Shown: one piece after another, positions 23,023 through 35,649 of the stretch
How positions within the stretch are numbered: position 1 is the stretch's first letter
How the letters are laid out: every line of letters begins with the position of its first letter
NCBI GenBank assembly: GCA_949358305.1
Contig: OX442320.1
Span: 10,992,259-11,052,258, forward strand
DNA: 60,000 nt
From: Strigamia acuminata
Lineage: Eukaryota; Arthropoda; Chilopoda; Geophilomorpha; Linotaeniidae
Direction: 5' to 3'
The notes under the pieces: model-generated
The model's database searches: none
The model's input: the letters and a program-made list of their open reading frames with translations, nothing else
Told to the model about the DNA's origin: nothing
Position numbers and translations under genes: made by a program

Positions 23023-25408
23023 GACACTCACCAAGTTTCAGCACCTCACACCTTCTGATACTTGAGTTACTCACTCCCAAACATAGCAACTTTTTCAGAA
23101 ATTGCAACCCGACTTCAAACACCCATAAAAAGAGAACCATACACAGGAAACTTCCCAAACTTTTTTTGGCACTTCCTTCACTCACCCCTAAGACACTCAC
23201 CAAGTTTCAGCACCTCACACCTTCTGATACTTGAGTTACTCACTCCCAAATATAGCAACTTTTTCAGAAATCGCAACCCGACTTCAAACACCCATAAAAA
23301 GAGAACCATACACAGGAAACTTCCCAAACTTTTTTTGGCACTTCCTTGACTCACCCCTAAGACACTCACCAAGTTTCAGCATCTCACACCTTCTGATACT
23401 TGAGTTACTCACTCCCAAACACTGCAACTTTTTTCGAACATTTCAACTTTTTCAGAAATTGCAACCCGACTTCAAACACCCATAAAAAGAGAACCATACA
23501 CAGGAAACTTCCCAAACTGTTTTTGGCACTTCCTTGACTCACCCCTAAGACACTCACCAAGTTTCAGCACCTCACACCTTCTGATACTCACTCCCAAACA
23601 CAGCTACTTTTTTCGAACATTTCAACTTTTTCAGAAATTGCAACCCGACTTCAAACACCCATAAAAAGAGAACCATACACAGGAAACTTCCCAAACTTTT
23701 TTTGGCACTTCCTTGACTCACCCCTAAGACACTCACCAAGTTTCAGCACCTCACACCTTCTGATACTCACTCCCAAACACAGCTACATTTTTCGAACATT
23801 TCAACTTTTTCAGAAATTGCAACCCGACTTCAAACACCCATAAAAAGAGAACCATACACAGGAAACTTCCCAAACTTTTTTTGGCATTTCCTTGACTCAC
23901 CCCTAAGACACTCACCAAGTTTCAGCACCTCACACCCTCTGATACTTGAGTTACTCACTCCCAAACACAGCTACTTTTTTCGAACATTTCAACTTTTTCA
24001 GAAATCGCAACCCGACTTCAAACACCCATAAAAAGAGAACCATACACAGGAAACTTCCCAAACTTTTTTTGGCATTTCCTTGACTCACCCCTAAGACACT
24101 CACCAAGTTTCAGCACCTCACACCCTCTGATACTTGAGTTACTCACTCCCAAACACAGCTACTTTTTTCGAACATTTCAACTTTTTCAGAAATCGCAACC
24201 CGACTTCAAACACCCATAAAAAGAGAACCATACACAGGAAACTTCCCAAACTTTTTTTGGCATTTCCTTGACTCACCCCTAAGACACTCACCAAGTTTCA
24301 GCACCTCACACCCTCTGATACTTGAGTTACTCACTCCCAAACACAGCTACTTTTTTCGAACATTTCAACTTTTTCAGAAATTGCAACCCGACTTCAAACA
24401 CCCATAAAAAGAGAACCATACACAGGAAACTTCCCAAACTTTTTTTGGCACTTCCTTGACTTACCCCTAAGACACTCACCAAGTTTCAGCACCTCACACC
24501 TTCTGATACTCACTCCCAAACACTGCAACTTTTTTCGAACATTTCAACTTTTTCAGAAATCGCAACCCGACTTCAAACACCCATAAAAAGAGAACCATAC
24601 ACAGGAAACTTCCCAAACTTTTTTTGGCACTTCCTTGACTCACCCCTAAGACACTCACCAAGTTTCAGCACCTCACACTTTCTGATACTTGAGTTACTCA
24701 CTCCCAAATATAGCAACTTTTTCAGAAATCGCAACCCGACTTCAAACACCCATAAAAAGAGAACCATACACAGGAAACTTCCCAAACTTTTTTTGGCACT
24801 TCCTTGACTCACCCCTAAGACACTCACCAAGTTTCAGCACCTCACACTTTCTGATACTTGAGTTACTCACTCCCAAACACAGCTACTTTTTTCGAACATT
24901 TCAACTTTTTCAGAAATCGCAACCCGACTTCAAACACCCATAAAAAGAGAACCATACACAGGAAACTTCCCAAACTTTTTTTGGCACTTCCTTGACTCAC
25001 CCCTAAGACACTCACCAAGTTTCAGCACCTCACACTTTCTGATACTTGAGTTACTCACTCCCAAATATAGCAACTTTTTCAGAAATCGCAACCCGAATTC
25101 AAACACCCATAAAAAGAGAACCATACACAGGAAACTTCCCAAACTTTTTTTGGCACTTCCTTGACTCACCCCTAAGACACTCACCAAGTTTCAGCACCTC
25201 ACACTTTCTGATACTTGAGTTACTCACTCCCAAACACAGCTACTTTTTTCGAACATTTCAACTTTTTCAGAAATCGCAACCCGACTTCAAACACCCATAA
25301 AAAGAGAACCATACAAAGGAAACTTCCCAAACTTTTTTGGCACTTCCTTGACTCACCCCTAAGACACTCACCAAGTTTCAGCACCTCGCACCTTCAGATA
25401 CTTGAGTT
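23023..25408. repeat. 169/188-bp satellite, right block
   Basis: About 13 units. The ACAGCTAC type dominates from 23,590 on, and several units lack ACTTGAGTT after GATACT, so this block has its own homogenised variants. Confidence 0.95.
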
Positions 25409-25735
25409 AGTTGAAATGTTCGAAAAAAGTTGCAGTGTTTGGGAGTGTGTTACTCAAGTATCAGAAGGTGCGAGGTGCTGAAACTTGGTGAGTGTCTTAA
25501 ACGTGAGTCAAGGAAGTGCCAAAAAAAGGTTTGGGAAGTTTCCTGTGTATGGTTCTCTTTTTATGGCTGGTTGAAGTCGGGTGCGATTTCGGGAAAAGTT
25601 GCAATGTTTGGGAGTGTGTAACTCAACTATCTGAAGGTGCGAGGTCCTGAAACTTGTTGAGTGGGTTAAGGAGGAGTCAAGGAATTTGTAAAAAAAAGTT
25701 TGGGGCATATCCTGTGCGTGGTTGTTGCGCAATTT
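25409..25735. repeat. Inverted satellite block
   Basis: Orientation flips at about 25,409. About 1.7 units follow in reverse, more diverged than the main array. The arms 25,360-25,409 and 25,450-25,500 can pair with a loop of about 40 nt. Confidence 0.9.
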
Positions 25736-25739
25736 CAAT

Positions 25740-26365
25740 TCGAAGTTTGGAGTCTAGGCGCAGACCTAAGTCCTAACTTTTAAACTCGTTTTTCAGGCAT
25801 TTCCGCACACTTTTGGCCCTTCTACCATACATATTCAGAATCAGCTCGCTGAGACGAACAGAATGAGCATACATTTATTAAGGTCCAGCAATATAAGCAT
25901 TATGCCGTTTAAATACTCCAACCCACTCTACACGACTCCAGAACCCATAATGGAACCATCACCGGACAATTTGTCTTAGCGGCCAAAGCAAGTTTGTGTT
26001 TGTTTTTTGTTTTTGTTTGTTTTTTGATGAGATTACATTCGATTTGCTTTTCTTTTCATACATATTTTATCATACATTTTGTGTAATTATGCCGCTAAAA
26101 TAATTCCAGTGTAATTGTAATATTCTTGCATGAATGTGTGAACGAGTCAAATTCGTATAAATATTGTGGTCGAGTCTGGACCGGTCTTAGGACCCCCTGA
26201 ATATGGTGTTTTGTCCTTATTACTATTACTTGTCGCTCGTTGTCTCGTATTGGAGAGCAGCGAGTGCAAATTACATGTTAATTACACTCCAATGTAATGA
26301 CCTTTTTTGGTTTCGTTGTGAACTTATTTTTAATAATTAGTGTTGACCGGTATGGGCTCAAAAAA
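25740..26365. other. Unique sequence, no gene seen
   Basis: AT-rich, with a GTTTGTTTTTTGTTTTTG run near 25,995. No open exon with convincing splice sites was found. Confidence 0.4.
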
Positions 26366-26369
26366 ATAC

Positions 26370-26745
26370 CATGAAAAAGACCGACGACGTGTGACTCCAT
26401 GTATTTATTTCTTCAAAAATTGGCCGCCGTTTACGAAACGAAGCTGTCAGTCACGTAGTTCGTCGGTATGTTGATTTTGTTTATTTTTTAATTGTCAAAT
26501 CTAAAAAAGGAATAGAAATACAAAAATATAGATTTGGGAAACAAATTGTAGAGTTTTTGTTTGGTTATTTGAGGTTTATTGAGTCCAGCAGGAACTTTTC
26601 TGAGCCAAAGAAATCCAATCTGCTGTTGTTTTTCAGGTGCTAGTTTCTCACTGGTCATTTTGTCTGTTCAATTTTAAATTGATGTCTTTGATTTCGCTGA
26701 TTTTCTTCAGTTCTGAGACTGGAAATGATGATTTTCACGTCATCA
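26370..26745 (+). repeat. Dispersed duplication, copy 2
   Basis: Second copy of 8,185-8,590, with small deletions (for example in GTGTGA(T)CTCCATG and the loss of a GTAGGTGCG word). See the first copy for the possible exon. Confidence 0.7.
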
Positions 26746-27267
26746 ACACTGACAATTGTGCAGTTTTTCCAACGAGACAAAAGTTAATTCGTTTTTGATT
26801 AATTGAAAAATGAAACAAAAATCGACGGATTTTAAAAAATTCGAACTTTTTTCGACATTTTCGGAATTTTTTCAAGTGATTTCCGTTTCCGATACTACTT
26901 TTAGATGGACCGGTCGTGAGTAAACTTTGACGTTTTCTCACCAGACGGAGATTTCCCGCCATTTTGATAAAATCATGTTGCGTTGATGCAGGAAACTCCG
27001 GATTAAAAGGTTTCTGTCTGCCGATATTTAGTAAGTTCACACAAGACGCTGAATAGCTAGCCAAAGGATACCTGCAGTGAGGTAAATGATTCAATTATTC
27101 TTTTTATCTTTATTTTATCACGTTTCGGTCTCAGACGTCGCAGGAAGATGGCACCGCCATCTTGGATGCGGGACTTCTTTGGGACGTTGTCCGTACACGA
27201 AAAAAGGAAGTTTCTACCACGAACACAATTTCTTAATTAATTAATTAATTTGTTTGTTTATTTTGAA

Positions 27268-27447
27268 GATGTCGAGCGATTTCATTATTCAGGGATATTT
27301 GCCGGACCGATCTTTCTATGTGAATTTCGTGCAAAATGGGAAAGTGCAAATTCATTTTGGCACTTCCGCTTTCCTGCAGTTTGAGTTTGACGATTTCCAA
27401 CGTGATGTCGAAACGCTGCGGAGAATTTTCACAGTTTTCGAATATTA
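27268..27447 (+). CDS. Unidentified exon or small ORF
   Basis: An open frame starts MSSDFIIQGYLPDRSFYV at an ATG that directly follows TTTGAAG, and runs 59 codons to FTVFEY before a TAG. Composition (FEFDDFQRDVETLRRIF) looks protein-like, and in the same frame past the TAG about 28 further codons stay open (DDYIAIAVEKEAPQ). No family is recognised. It may be another broken exon. Confidence 0.35.
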
Positions 27448-27529
27448 GTACAGCAAAAACGACGATTACATCGCTATCGCAGTCGAAAAAGAAGCGCCGC
27501 AAGTGTTCACCGAATTGACACTAGGTGGA

Positions 27530-28245
27530 AATGCAACTGAAACCGGAAAATACGAGGGAAAATCTTCCGAATTTCACCCAGAAAATCCAACCAAAAATTC
27601 ATCTCAAAATTTAACCCAAAATTTAATTGAAAATTCAACGGAAAAATTTACCTAAAAATTCAACGGAAAATTTATTTAAAAATTCAACCGAATTCGATAC
27701 TTCAAGCGCTGATGTCCTTCCCGGCTTTGAGCAGCAACAAATATTCCAACTTCCAGGACGGATTACGAGCGAAATCAATACACAAACGGTGCAAAAGTTC
27801 GTTTTAGTCTTTATATTTCGTTTTAATTTGTTGTTTTCAATGATTTTTTGATGATTTTAGTTGAACTGTAGTTTCGCAGCGTCAACTGGTGGCTGGTTCG
27901 GGAAATAGTTTGTGTAAGTTCGTTGTAGTACTGAAGGATGAAGGCAAATAACGAATTAAGAATTTTTCTTTTTTGTAAAAAATCGATAATCCTCTCTTTA
28001 TGATTTTTCATCAGAAAGACTCAACGCGCCCGCGAAAACCCATCCAGTAAATAAAAATGGACGAACAAGTGCGAGTCAAATCAAAACTTATGTTGTCATC
28101 GTCCCGAGCCGGAATTGGAAAAATGGCGCCCAAAGTCAAACGACGACAAAGAAATCAATTGTTCCCGATCAAACATGGCGGGAATGTGTGAACAACTGGA
28201 TTCTTTTGTTGGTTATTTTAACACCAGGTAAACTTGTTTTTTAGG
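27530..28245. other. No recognised gene
   Basis: 27,590-27,680 is a run of AAAATTCAACC-like words. 28,010-28,195 has a GC-richer stretch possibly exonic (TCAG acceptor near 28,014), without an assignable product. Confidence 0.3.
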
Positions 28246-28249
28246 TTGT

Positions 28250-28520
28250 TTTTACAATTTTGGATCCAAGTTTGCACGTTTTTGTAGTTTTTAAATGCAA
28301 TTTTGCTCGTTTTTGAAGTTTTAAAACGCAATTTTGCATGGTTTTGTGATTTTTAAATGCAATTTTGTTTGTTTTTAAAGTTTTAAGATCCAATTTTGCT
28401 TGTTTTTATAGCTTTTAAGATGCAATTTTGCTTATTTTTGTAGTTTTTAGCTGCAATTTTGCTTGTTTTTATAGTTTTTGATGCAATTTTACTTGTTTCT
28501 GTGGTTTTTAGAAGCTAGTT
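28250..28520. repeat. ~31-bp minisatellite
   Basis: About eight diverged copies of GCAATTTTGCTTGTTTTT(A/G)TAGTTTTTAA, probably within an intron upstream of the sidestep-like exons. Confidence 0.85.
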
Positions 28521-28918
28521 TGCTTGTTCATTTGCATTTTTGACTAGGAATAGGTATTTTTTATTTACATTTTCACTTTTAGTTGACTAGAAACAGACAT
28601 GCAAACGTCACTGACATAATTTATGATGAGAATTTGCAGATGACATTAATTCACTGCATGAAATTTTTATTGCAATTTGACAGGAAAGAGAAAGAAAAAA
28701 AGAGAAGACAAAATTTTCATAGGATAATGTGGGGAAAGTAATTCGTTTTATCTGCAAATTAGACGTGGGTTGTTTGCTTTGCGGGTTAACCATCGATATT
28801 CCAGTGCGGTTGTGAAACGATGTAATGCAATCGCACATTCACAACCGAACTGGAATATGGATGGTTGGATTCCGCAGTGGTGAATTTTTATTGTTCCTGA
28901 ATTTGTATTATTTTTAGG

Positions 28919-29560
28919 GTCGCCGTTTTGTAAAACGGGTCAAAAATGGATTTATGGAGTGGCTCGGAACGTACCGAGAATGATTTCGGTCGATTTTATT
29001 GCTGGGGAACGAACGAAATGGGAACTCAAATCGAACCATAGGATCGTAACTGTTGGTAATTATTTCTGGGTGCAAATTCCAGTACGGTTGTGAACAGATA
29101 CGTCGTTCTCAACTATACTGGAACATCCGCTACATGGTTATTTTAGATATTTTGCTTTGTTTCTAGAGGTTCCCGATCCTGTAACGAATTGTACCGTGTA
29201 CAATCGCACCTTATCGTCGTTATACGTCGAATGCCGTGCCGGAAACAATAGTGGTTTACCGCAACATTTCATATTATAGACGTTTTTGATTATTTAAACA
29301 AAAAAGTAATGGAAAATCTCGATAGATGTCGCTGCGCTCTGCGGTGTAAATTTAATTAATGATTCTTTATTCAGCTTAGATCTGCGTTAATGAGTCCTCG
29401 GCCGCTGTTTTATGTGAGTGGTTTGCAAGCACAAATGAGGCTTCGGTTGCATCTTTACGCGATAAATTCGAAAGGACGAAGTGATGTAACGGAAGTGAGT
29501 GCAGAAAATGCCCGGATGTTATTCTCAGTAGCAACCGAACTGGCGGCGGTAGTTTGCTAA
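28919..29560 (+). pseudogene. Sidestep-like Ig/FN3 fragment
   Basis: Three exon pieces. The first encodes the end of an Ig domain, ENDFGRFYCWGTNEMG, matching the D-x-G-x-x-x-C-W-G-x-N pattern of the last Ig of sidestep-family axon-guidance receptors, followed by an in-frame TAG after QIEP. The second (from 29,167, after a TTTCTAG acceptor) encodes the start of the FN3 domain: VPDPVTNCTVYNRT, then GLPQHFIL and TAG at 29,277-29,279 where the family usually has Glu. The third (about 29,378-29,560) encodes LFYVSGLQ and LYAINSKGRSDVTEV, the end of the FN3 domain. Domain order is right, but two stops break it. Confidence 0.75.
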
Positions 29561-29602
29561 TATTTTTTATTATTTGTCTGTTATTTATTGATCTTTTTTT
29601 AA

Positions 29603-29788
29603 ATGCTTGGGGTTTTTCACGTGAATTCCGATCAGGATTTTCCACCAGTTAATATAAAATGTTTAAAAACGAAGGTCAACGGCGAAATATTGAGTCAATT
29701 TTGCATAGGATCGACGCAGCACCATCAAGCGGCGTTTTTAGGTAATTTATTGAGTCACATGACGTGGGAAAATTTAAAAGTGAAACCA
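29603..29788 (+). CDS. Unidentified exon
   Basis: Open frame with DQDFPPVNIKCLKTKV and QFCIGSTQHHQAAFLGNL, ending at KP|GTAAGT. Protein-like composition and a strong donor suggest a real former exon. Family not recognised; it follows the sidestep-like exons but need not belong to them. Confidence 0.35.
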
Positions 29789-30059
29789 GTAAGTAAAGGA
29801 AATCTTATTTCTTAAGAAAAATATTTATTTTGTTTTTTTAGCTTCATATTTTTCTTCGAAAAAACATTTACAACATTGTAAACAGGTTAACCTGAATTTG
29901 AAAGTTGCGCGTAGTGCCGGTAGATGTCGGGGCGAACAGATTGCGCGCGCATTTTAGGCGTTAAAAATGGCGGTGCGAATAAGACTCGGTAGGTTTTTAG
30001 TTTTTCTATTTTTTTAAGATTTAGACAAGGTTTCAATTAAATTTTGCTATTTACGAGTA

Positions 30060-30174
30060 GGCGGGTAATACGATAAGTGCTTTGAAAAATTATTTGATGC
30101 GCCAAAGCGAAGAAAGATGAACGAAACATCCGAATGTTACCATCGTGATGAGAAAAGCACTGGAAACGAAAGTA
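30060..30174 (+). pseudogene. Unidentified exon with internal stop
   Basis: After an acceptor at 30,059 the frame reads AGNTISALKNYLMRQ SEER, then TGA, then TKHPNVTIVMRKALETKVY before a GTAAGG donor. Both sides of the TGA are in one frame, so this looks like a nonsense-mutated exon of an unrecognised gene. Confidence 0.35.
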
Positions 30175-30179
30175 TACGT

Positions 30180-31285
30180 AAGGAATTTGCTTCTACTTGT
30201 TTTAATTTTAATTAACTAATTAATTAACTCTGGGTATGTTGTTGGTTGTTGAGGTAAAGTCCAATGCTGCCACCGACATCAGAAAGGAAAGTATAAATGA
30301 AATATTCGTTAACAACTACTTGTATTCTGGGATTTATGCCGTGGGTTAAAACAATGAAGGAAAGAAATTTCAATCTCTAAGCTGTGTCAACACTAGAGAC
30401 TTCACCATTTCAAAACTTCTACCGCCATGTCCATACAAAGTGCGCTAAGCCAAGCCAATCCAAGTGAAAAAAGCTGGTTTTTATTTTGTCTTTTTTAAAA
30501 TTTTTAAAACTAATACCGCCCGGATGAATAATTATGTTAGAATTTGGGCCAGAATTTATTGATTTATTCATTTATTGATAGGAATATTGACAGGAAACTT
30601 ATCCGAGAGCGCGGAAAGACAAATTGACAAGAAAAACGAGACCGGAATTTCAGAAAGGAGTTGTTGAGCAGTGAAGTTCGGGGGCAGCGAATGAGATGTT
30701 TGAATTGGCGCTCCGATACTCTTTTTGGCAATACAATTGCAGGCATTTAGTCTTTTTCTTGTTTTGATTTGAAAGTTTAATTCAATTAGTTGTGTTCTAC
30801 ACCCCTAGAGGACTCTGTTATCAGTAAAGCGTTTGTTTTGGTCGTGCACAGTTGAAGAGGAGGACCACACAGTGCAACAATGTTGAATAGAATAAGTAAG
30901 TTGATCTATTTCATTATTATACTTAATAATTTTAATTTTTTTTATTTTATTGCGTTACACTAGGAAAAAAAATTCTTCACCCTATCGGTATTTGAATGTC
31001 TATTTTTTGGTTCATCCATGAAGTCGGAAAAATGTGGAGAAGTTTAGGGCTTCGGCTGATAGACCTTTGCCAAGGTGTATAAATATTAGTGCAAATGTTG
31101 ACGGGTGATGACAAAATCCACTAAATGTCGCTAAAATGTTGCGGATAAATTTGGTGGGTTCAGAAAATGGAAATGATTCGATTTTTCATTATGAACAATT
31201 TTATTTTTTATTTAAATTTTTATTTTCCAGATTAAAGTTAGCCAACTCGGTGTCATCATCTCATCAAAGTTTATATAAAACTTAA
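30180..31285. other. No recognised gene
   Basis: AT-rich sequence with scattered GC-richer patches (30,590-30,720, 30,830-30,895) that may be exon relics; none could be assigned. Confidence 0.3.
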
Positions 31286-31289
31286 AAAT

Positions 31290-32152
31290 ACAAATTAAAA
31301 ATACAAAACAAAAATACAAACAAAAATACAAATTAAAAATACAAAACAAAAATACAAACAAAAATACAAATTAAAAATACAAATAAAAAAATAATAATAC
31401 AACAAAAAATACAAAAATACAAATAAAAAATACAAACAAAACTACAAATAAAAAAATACAAACAAAACTACAAATAAAAAATACAAATAAAAAAATAATA
31501 ATACAACAAAAAATACAAAAATACAAATAAAAAATACAAATACAAATACAAATAAAAAAATAATAATACAACAAAAAATACAAAAATACAAATAAAAAAT
31601 AATAATACAACAAAAAATACAAAAATACAAATAAAAAAATAATAATACAACAAAAAATACAAAAATACAAATAAAAAATAATAATACAACAAAAAATACA
31701 AAAATACAAATAAAAAAATAATAATACAACAAAAAATACAAAAATACAAATAAAAAATAATAATACAACAAAAAATACAAAAATACAAATAAAAAAATAA
31801 TAATACAACAAAAAATACAAAAATACAAATAAAAAATACAAACAAAACTACAAATAAAAAATACAAATAAAAAAATAATAATACAACAAAAAATACAAAA
31901 ATACAAATAAAAAATACAAATACAAATACAAATAAAAAAATAATAATACAACAAAAAATACAAAAATACAAATAAAAAATAATAATACAACAAAAAATAC
32001 AAAAATACAAATAAAAAAATAATAATACAACAAAAAATACAAAAATACAAATAAAAAATAATAATACAACAAAAAATACAAAAATACAAATAAAAAAATA
32101 ATAATACAACAAAAAATACAAAAATACAAATACAAAATACAAATACAAATAC
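31290..32152. repeat. A-rich minisatellite
   Basis: More than twenty copies of a ~35-bp unit of the type AATACAAATAAAAAATAATA plus ACAACAAAAAATAC, nearly free of G, ending where titin-like coding sequence begins. Minus-strand ORFs rich in Phe/Tyr/Leu/Ile across it are artefacts. Confidence 0.95.
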
Positions 32153-32156
32153 AATA

Positions 32157-33420
32157 CGGAGGAGGAAGTGGTCGAAGTGCAGGAGACGACTGAAGAAGAT
32201 TTTGTCACGGAAGACGTTTCTACGGAGTTGACCATTAAGAAGAACCATTTAAGGAGACGGAGGAGAGTGTGGAGAGTTTTACATTGGTAAAGAAGGAGAA
32301 ACCACAAATCGAAGGTTAGTTTGTATAATTACGCATTTTTATAATGTTTTATTTTAATTTAGGGAATTTTGTAGTTGAGCTTTGCTTATTGTAAAGATTA
32401 TTTTTTCAGAAAAATCGTCCAAAACACTGAGCTGCTTTATGCGTAAATTGATTTAAATTATTGGTGTTAATTTTTTGATGAAATTTTTGCTGGTGTGGGC
32501 TTTAAAGCGTATTTAATGCAGTTCTGCAATTGTTTCTTTAATGCCAATTGCTCGCTTTTGTATGTTTGATGTTGATTTTTTGTGTCTTATATATTGGACA
32601 AGCAGATTTTCAACCACAGAAAGGCGAATCGAGTGAGAAACACTTGAAGAGGCAACACTTACTATACAGAAACCAAAGCCAATCACAGAACAAACAGTTG
32701 AAACCGAGATTAAGAAAGCTGTGGTTGAAGAAAAAGAGGAACCGGAAGCAAAAGAGCCGGAAGAAGGAAGCGTTACGGTCGTCAAAAAGGAGGAGGACAC
32801 GACAGTTGTTGAAGATGGCGTAAAGAAAACGATTAAGAAGACGAAAATCATTGAAAAACCAAAGGAAGAAGGAGCCAAGGAAACTGCGACGACAGTCACG
32901 TTGAAGAAACCGGAAAAGGCAACGGTAGAGGAGGAAACTGTTGAAGAAACCAAAAGAAAAAGCAAAAGAAGAGGACAAACCGGAGGAAGATATACATTAC
33001 GGGGTGACTTTGAAAAAGGCGGCTCCAAAACCGGAAGAGACCACTTTGACTATCAAGAGAGTGGTGGAAGAGAAACCACGAGTTGAGGAAGAAAATGACG
33101 AAGGAAGAAGTGGACGAAGTGCAGGAGACGACTGCGATCATTGAGAAAATGGAGCCGTAAAAACCTCAAGTTGCTGAGGTGACCGAAGAGGAAACGATTG
33201 AGGCTGCAATCACGTTGAAACCGGAGGAAAAACGTGTTGAGGAAACCGAATTAACGTTGAAAAAGGCGAGGAAAAAGAAGCGGCTGAAAGAAATGAGCGT
33301 GGAAAAGGTCGTTAAGAAAGTGGTGGCGGAAGAAGAGGTGAGTTTTAAATTGAAGAGGTTTCTGAAGTGAGTAAAACGATAGAGTTAAAACGTCCGGAGG
33401 AGGGTCCGAAAGAGATGAAA
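32157..33420 (+). pseudogene. Titin/twitchin-like PEVK-type charged region
   Basis: Glu/Lys/Val/Thr-rich coding pieces: EEEVVEVQETTEEDFVTED, KKEEDTTVVEDGVKKTIKK, EETELTLKKARKKKRLKE and VVAEEEVSFKLKR. Such EEV..TLKK repeats are typical of elastic, disordered segments of giant sarcomere proteins. The first exon shifts frame after STELTIKK and resumes as FKETEESVESF in another frame. A second copy of the EVQETT word occurs at about 33,110 with an in-frame TAA after MEP. Ig domains follow, as expected for this protein class. Exon limits are approximate. Confidence 0.65.
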
Positions 33421-33529
33421 CCGGACAAACAAGTTTTTTTTTGTTTTGTTTAATAATTAATTTTTTTTAATTTGTTTTGAAATAGTTGAATTTTATACCG
33501 GTGATGTTTTTTACGCCATTTGCAGTCAT

Positions 33530-34740
33530 TTGCAGTAACGGATGAAGGAGAGTAGACTTTGAAAGCTGAAAATGATTCGGGGAAAATTGCGACGTCGGCC
33601 ACGATCACCGTTCAAGGTAGTTTAATTGATTAATTTTGTTTTCTAATTTTTGATATCGTCGTTGTTCGAACCGAAGAAAGAAGCGGAGGGAATTCCACCG
33701 AAGTAAGTTTTTGGAGACATTCGACGATTTAGTACGGAGTTTGTGTTTGATTTGTTGTTTTGAATAAATGTAAATAATTTATTTTGACGGCAGATTGCAC
33801 CTACAAACGGTACATTCAAATTAACTGCTAAAGTTTACGGTAAACCGACACTCGAGATGACTTGGTAACGTTTAAAGCAGTTTTCCAGATCGAACTGACC
33901 AAAGGCGGGCGACGGAGATCAAGTTGAGCGAGCACATTCAGTTGGCGATCGACGGCAAAACAAAACAAAGCAAAGCAAGGTGGGAGATTCGGTTTGCACC
34001 GCTAAGTTGACCGTAGAGGAAGCGACCAACCGTCGAGTTTACGGATAAGACCACGGCTCCCGAAGACACCGATGTCACTTTACAAGTTGAGCTGTCGCGG
34101 CCGGACGTGACCGTCAAGTGGACCAAGAACGGAAAGGAAGTTAAACCGGACAGAAGACATTCTATGTCGTCGGTCGAAAAGACCATCAGGAAACTCGTTA
34201 TCAAGACGTTGGAGAATACACTTGCGTCGTCGGAAACGTGAAATCGAGCACGGAATTGAAAGTGGAATCTAAGATTTTGTTATTCTTTTTAATTTGTTTA
34301 TATTTGTTTGTTTGCAGCTGTTGAATTGACACCGACCGTTGTTGCGTGTTGATTGAGGTGGAATTCGTTGGACAGATAAACCGACATCACCCGGAATAAG
34401 TCCAGAAGCGACGGATATCGACGGATATCGACGGGTATCGACGCACATTAAAGTGAAGAAATCAGTTTGTACGTTTTGGAGATTAAATTAATTAGAATCG
34501 AATAATTTTTATTGATTTTTTTCCCGTGTACTTTGAGCGGGCGAGCCTCCAAAGGTTATCGAAGAGCTGAAAGACGTGAGTTGTGGATTCAACGAGAAGG
34601 CGAAATTTGAATGTAAATTCACCGGTACCCCGACTCCACAAGTGAAATGGTAAATGAAGAAATTAGAGGACGCATTGCATCGATTTCAATGGATTTAATT
34701 CGATTTTAGGTTTAAAAAAGGGTAAGATTTGCCGTTGAAA
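33530..34740 (+). pseudogene. Titin-like I-set Ig domains
   Basis: At least four partial I-set domains. 33,541-33,624 encodes the end of one: DEGE, TAG at 33,553-33,555 where the family has its conserved Tyr, then TLKAENDSGKIATSATITVQ. 33,793-33,866 encodes a domain start, GTFKLTAKVYGKPTLEMTW, with a stop next to Trp. 34,025-34,265 encodes VTVKWTKNGKEV and, after a frame-changing deletion, GEYTCVVGN. 34,545-34,655 encodes EKAKFECKFTGTPTPQVKW. Introns are kept between pieces, so the copy is DNA-derived, not a retrocopy. Confidence 0.75.
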
Positions 34741-34799
34741 AAGTAGTAGAAAGCGACGTTCGGGGGGGAAGCGAGATTTACGGGTTATCCGACATCCGT

Positions 34800-35570
34800 C
34801 ATCCGTCATCCCAGTCAACTGTGCGATGGAATTTCGCAGTGTTTGGACGATTCGGACGAGAGGAAATGCGCTAATTTGTTCTATCGAGGCGAGAAATGGA
34901 TGGATTTGAATTTTGATGAATTTTGATTTTTGCAGACGAATACCCGTGTTTGGTCGAGTCAATTCAAGTGCTCCGCGAATGGGACGGCAACGGGCCTGTG
35001 TGACGGCCATGCGGATTGCCCGAACGAAGAAGACGAACAAAACTGCCGCAGTATTTTTTTTTGTTGAAGTTTTAGTCGATTTTTATTTATTTATTTATTT
35101 TCAATTTTAGCTCCTCAAACTTGTCCATCGCCGAATCAAGTTACGTGCGACAACGATAAATGCATTCCTAACGTGTGGGTCTGCGATCGCGACGATGATT
35201 GCGGAGATAAATCCGACGAACCGAGCAATTGCAGTAAGATTTCGTGGATTAACGTGCGGAAAAAAGTTTTAAATTGATTTTTCTTTTTTTTAGCTGATCG
35301 GCAATGTCCGTCCAACCATTTTCGTTGCAAGTCGGGACGATGCATTCCAATGTCGTGGAAATGCGACGGCGATCACCACGTACTTGAAATGCGATAATAA
35401 TCGCTGCATTCCCGGTCGCTGGCGCTGGCGCTGCTGCGATTACGACAACGACCGCGGAGATAATTCGGACGAAATTAATTAAAATTTAATTGGAATTAAT
35501 TAACCGATTAATTGATTGATTTTTACTTAGCGGGACACCGGGGATAATTCCGACGAGAGGAATTGCGGAA
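34800..35570 (+). pseudogene. LRP-like LDL-receptor class A repeats
   Basis: A row of LDLa modules, each about 40 residues with six Cys and an acidic Ca2+ box: CDGISQCLDDSDE (34,815-34,860), FKCS..CDGHADCPNEEDE (34,950-35,040), a complete one with [19 protein letters not shown] and KSDEPSNC (35,113-35,233), then a start [18 protein letters not shown] that runs into a deletion before [12 protein letters not shown] last scrap, GDNSDERNCG, is at 35,540-35,570. Exons end with GTAAG-type donors. Such modules bind ligands in lipoprotein receptors and are followed by YWTD propellers, as here. Confidence 0.75.
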
Positions 35571-35649
35571 AATGGATTAATGGATAAATAGATTAATTAA
35601 TTAATTAATGCGCACATTTGTTGAATTGATTCATTGTGTTTGTAAACGA

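Noticed and set aside
17399-25735. Possible CRISPR-like array
   Set aside because: The whole unit is repeated; there are no unique spacers and the context is animal.
27268-27530. Possible RNA-dependent RNA polymerase or Argonaute piece
   Set aside because: No catalytic or signature motif could be seen; left as unidentified.
31371-32307. Long minus-strand ORFs rich in Phe, Tyr, Leu and Ile that look like membrane proteins
   Set aside because: They read through an A-rich ~35-bp minisatellite in several frames at once; composition artefact.
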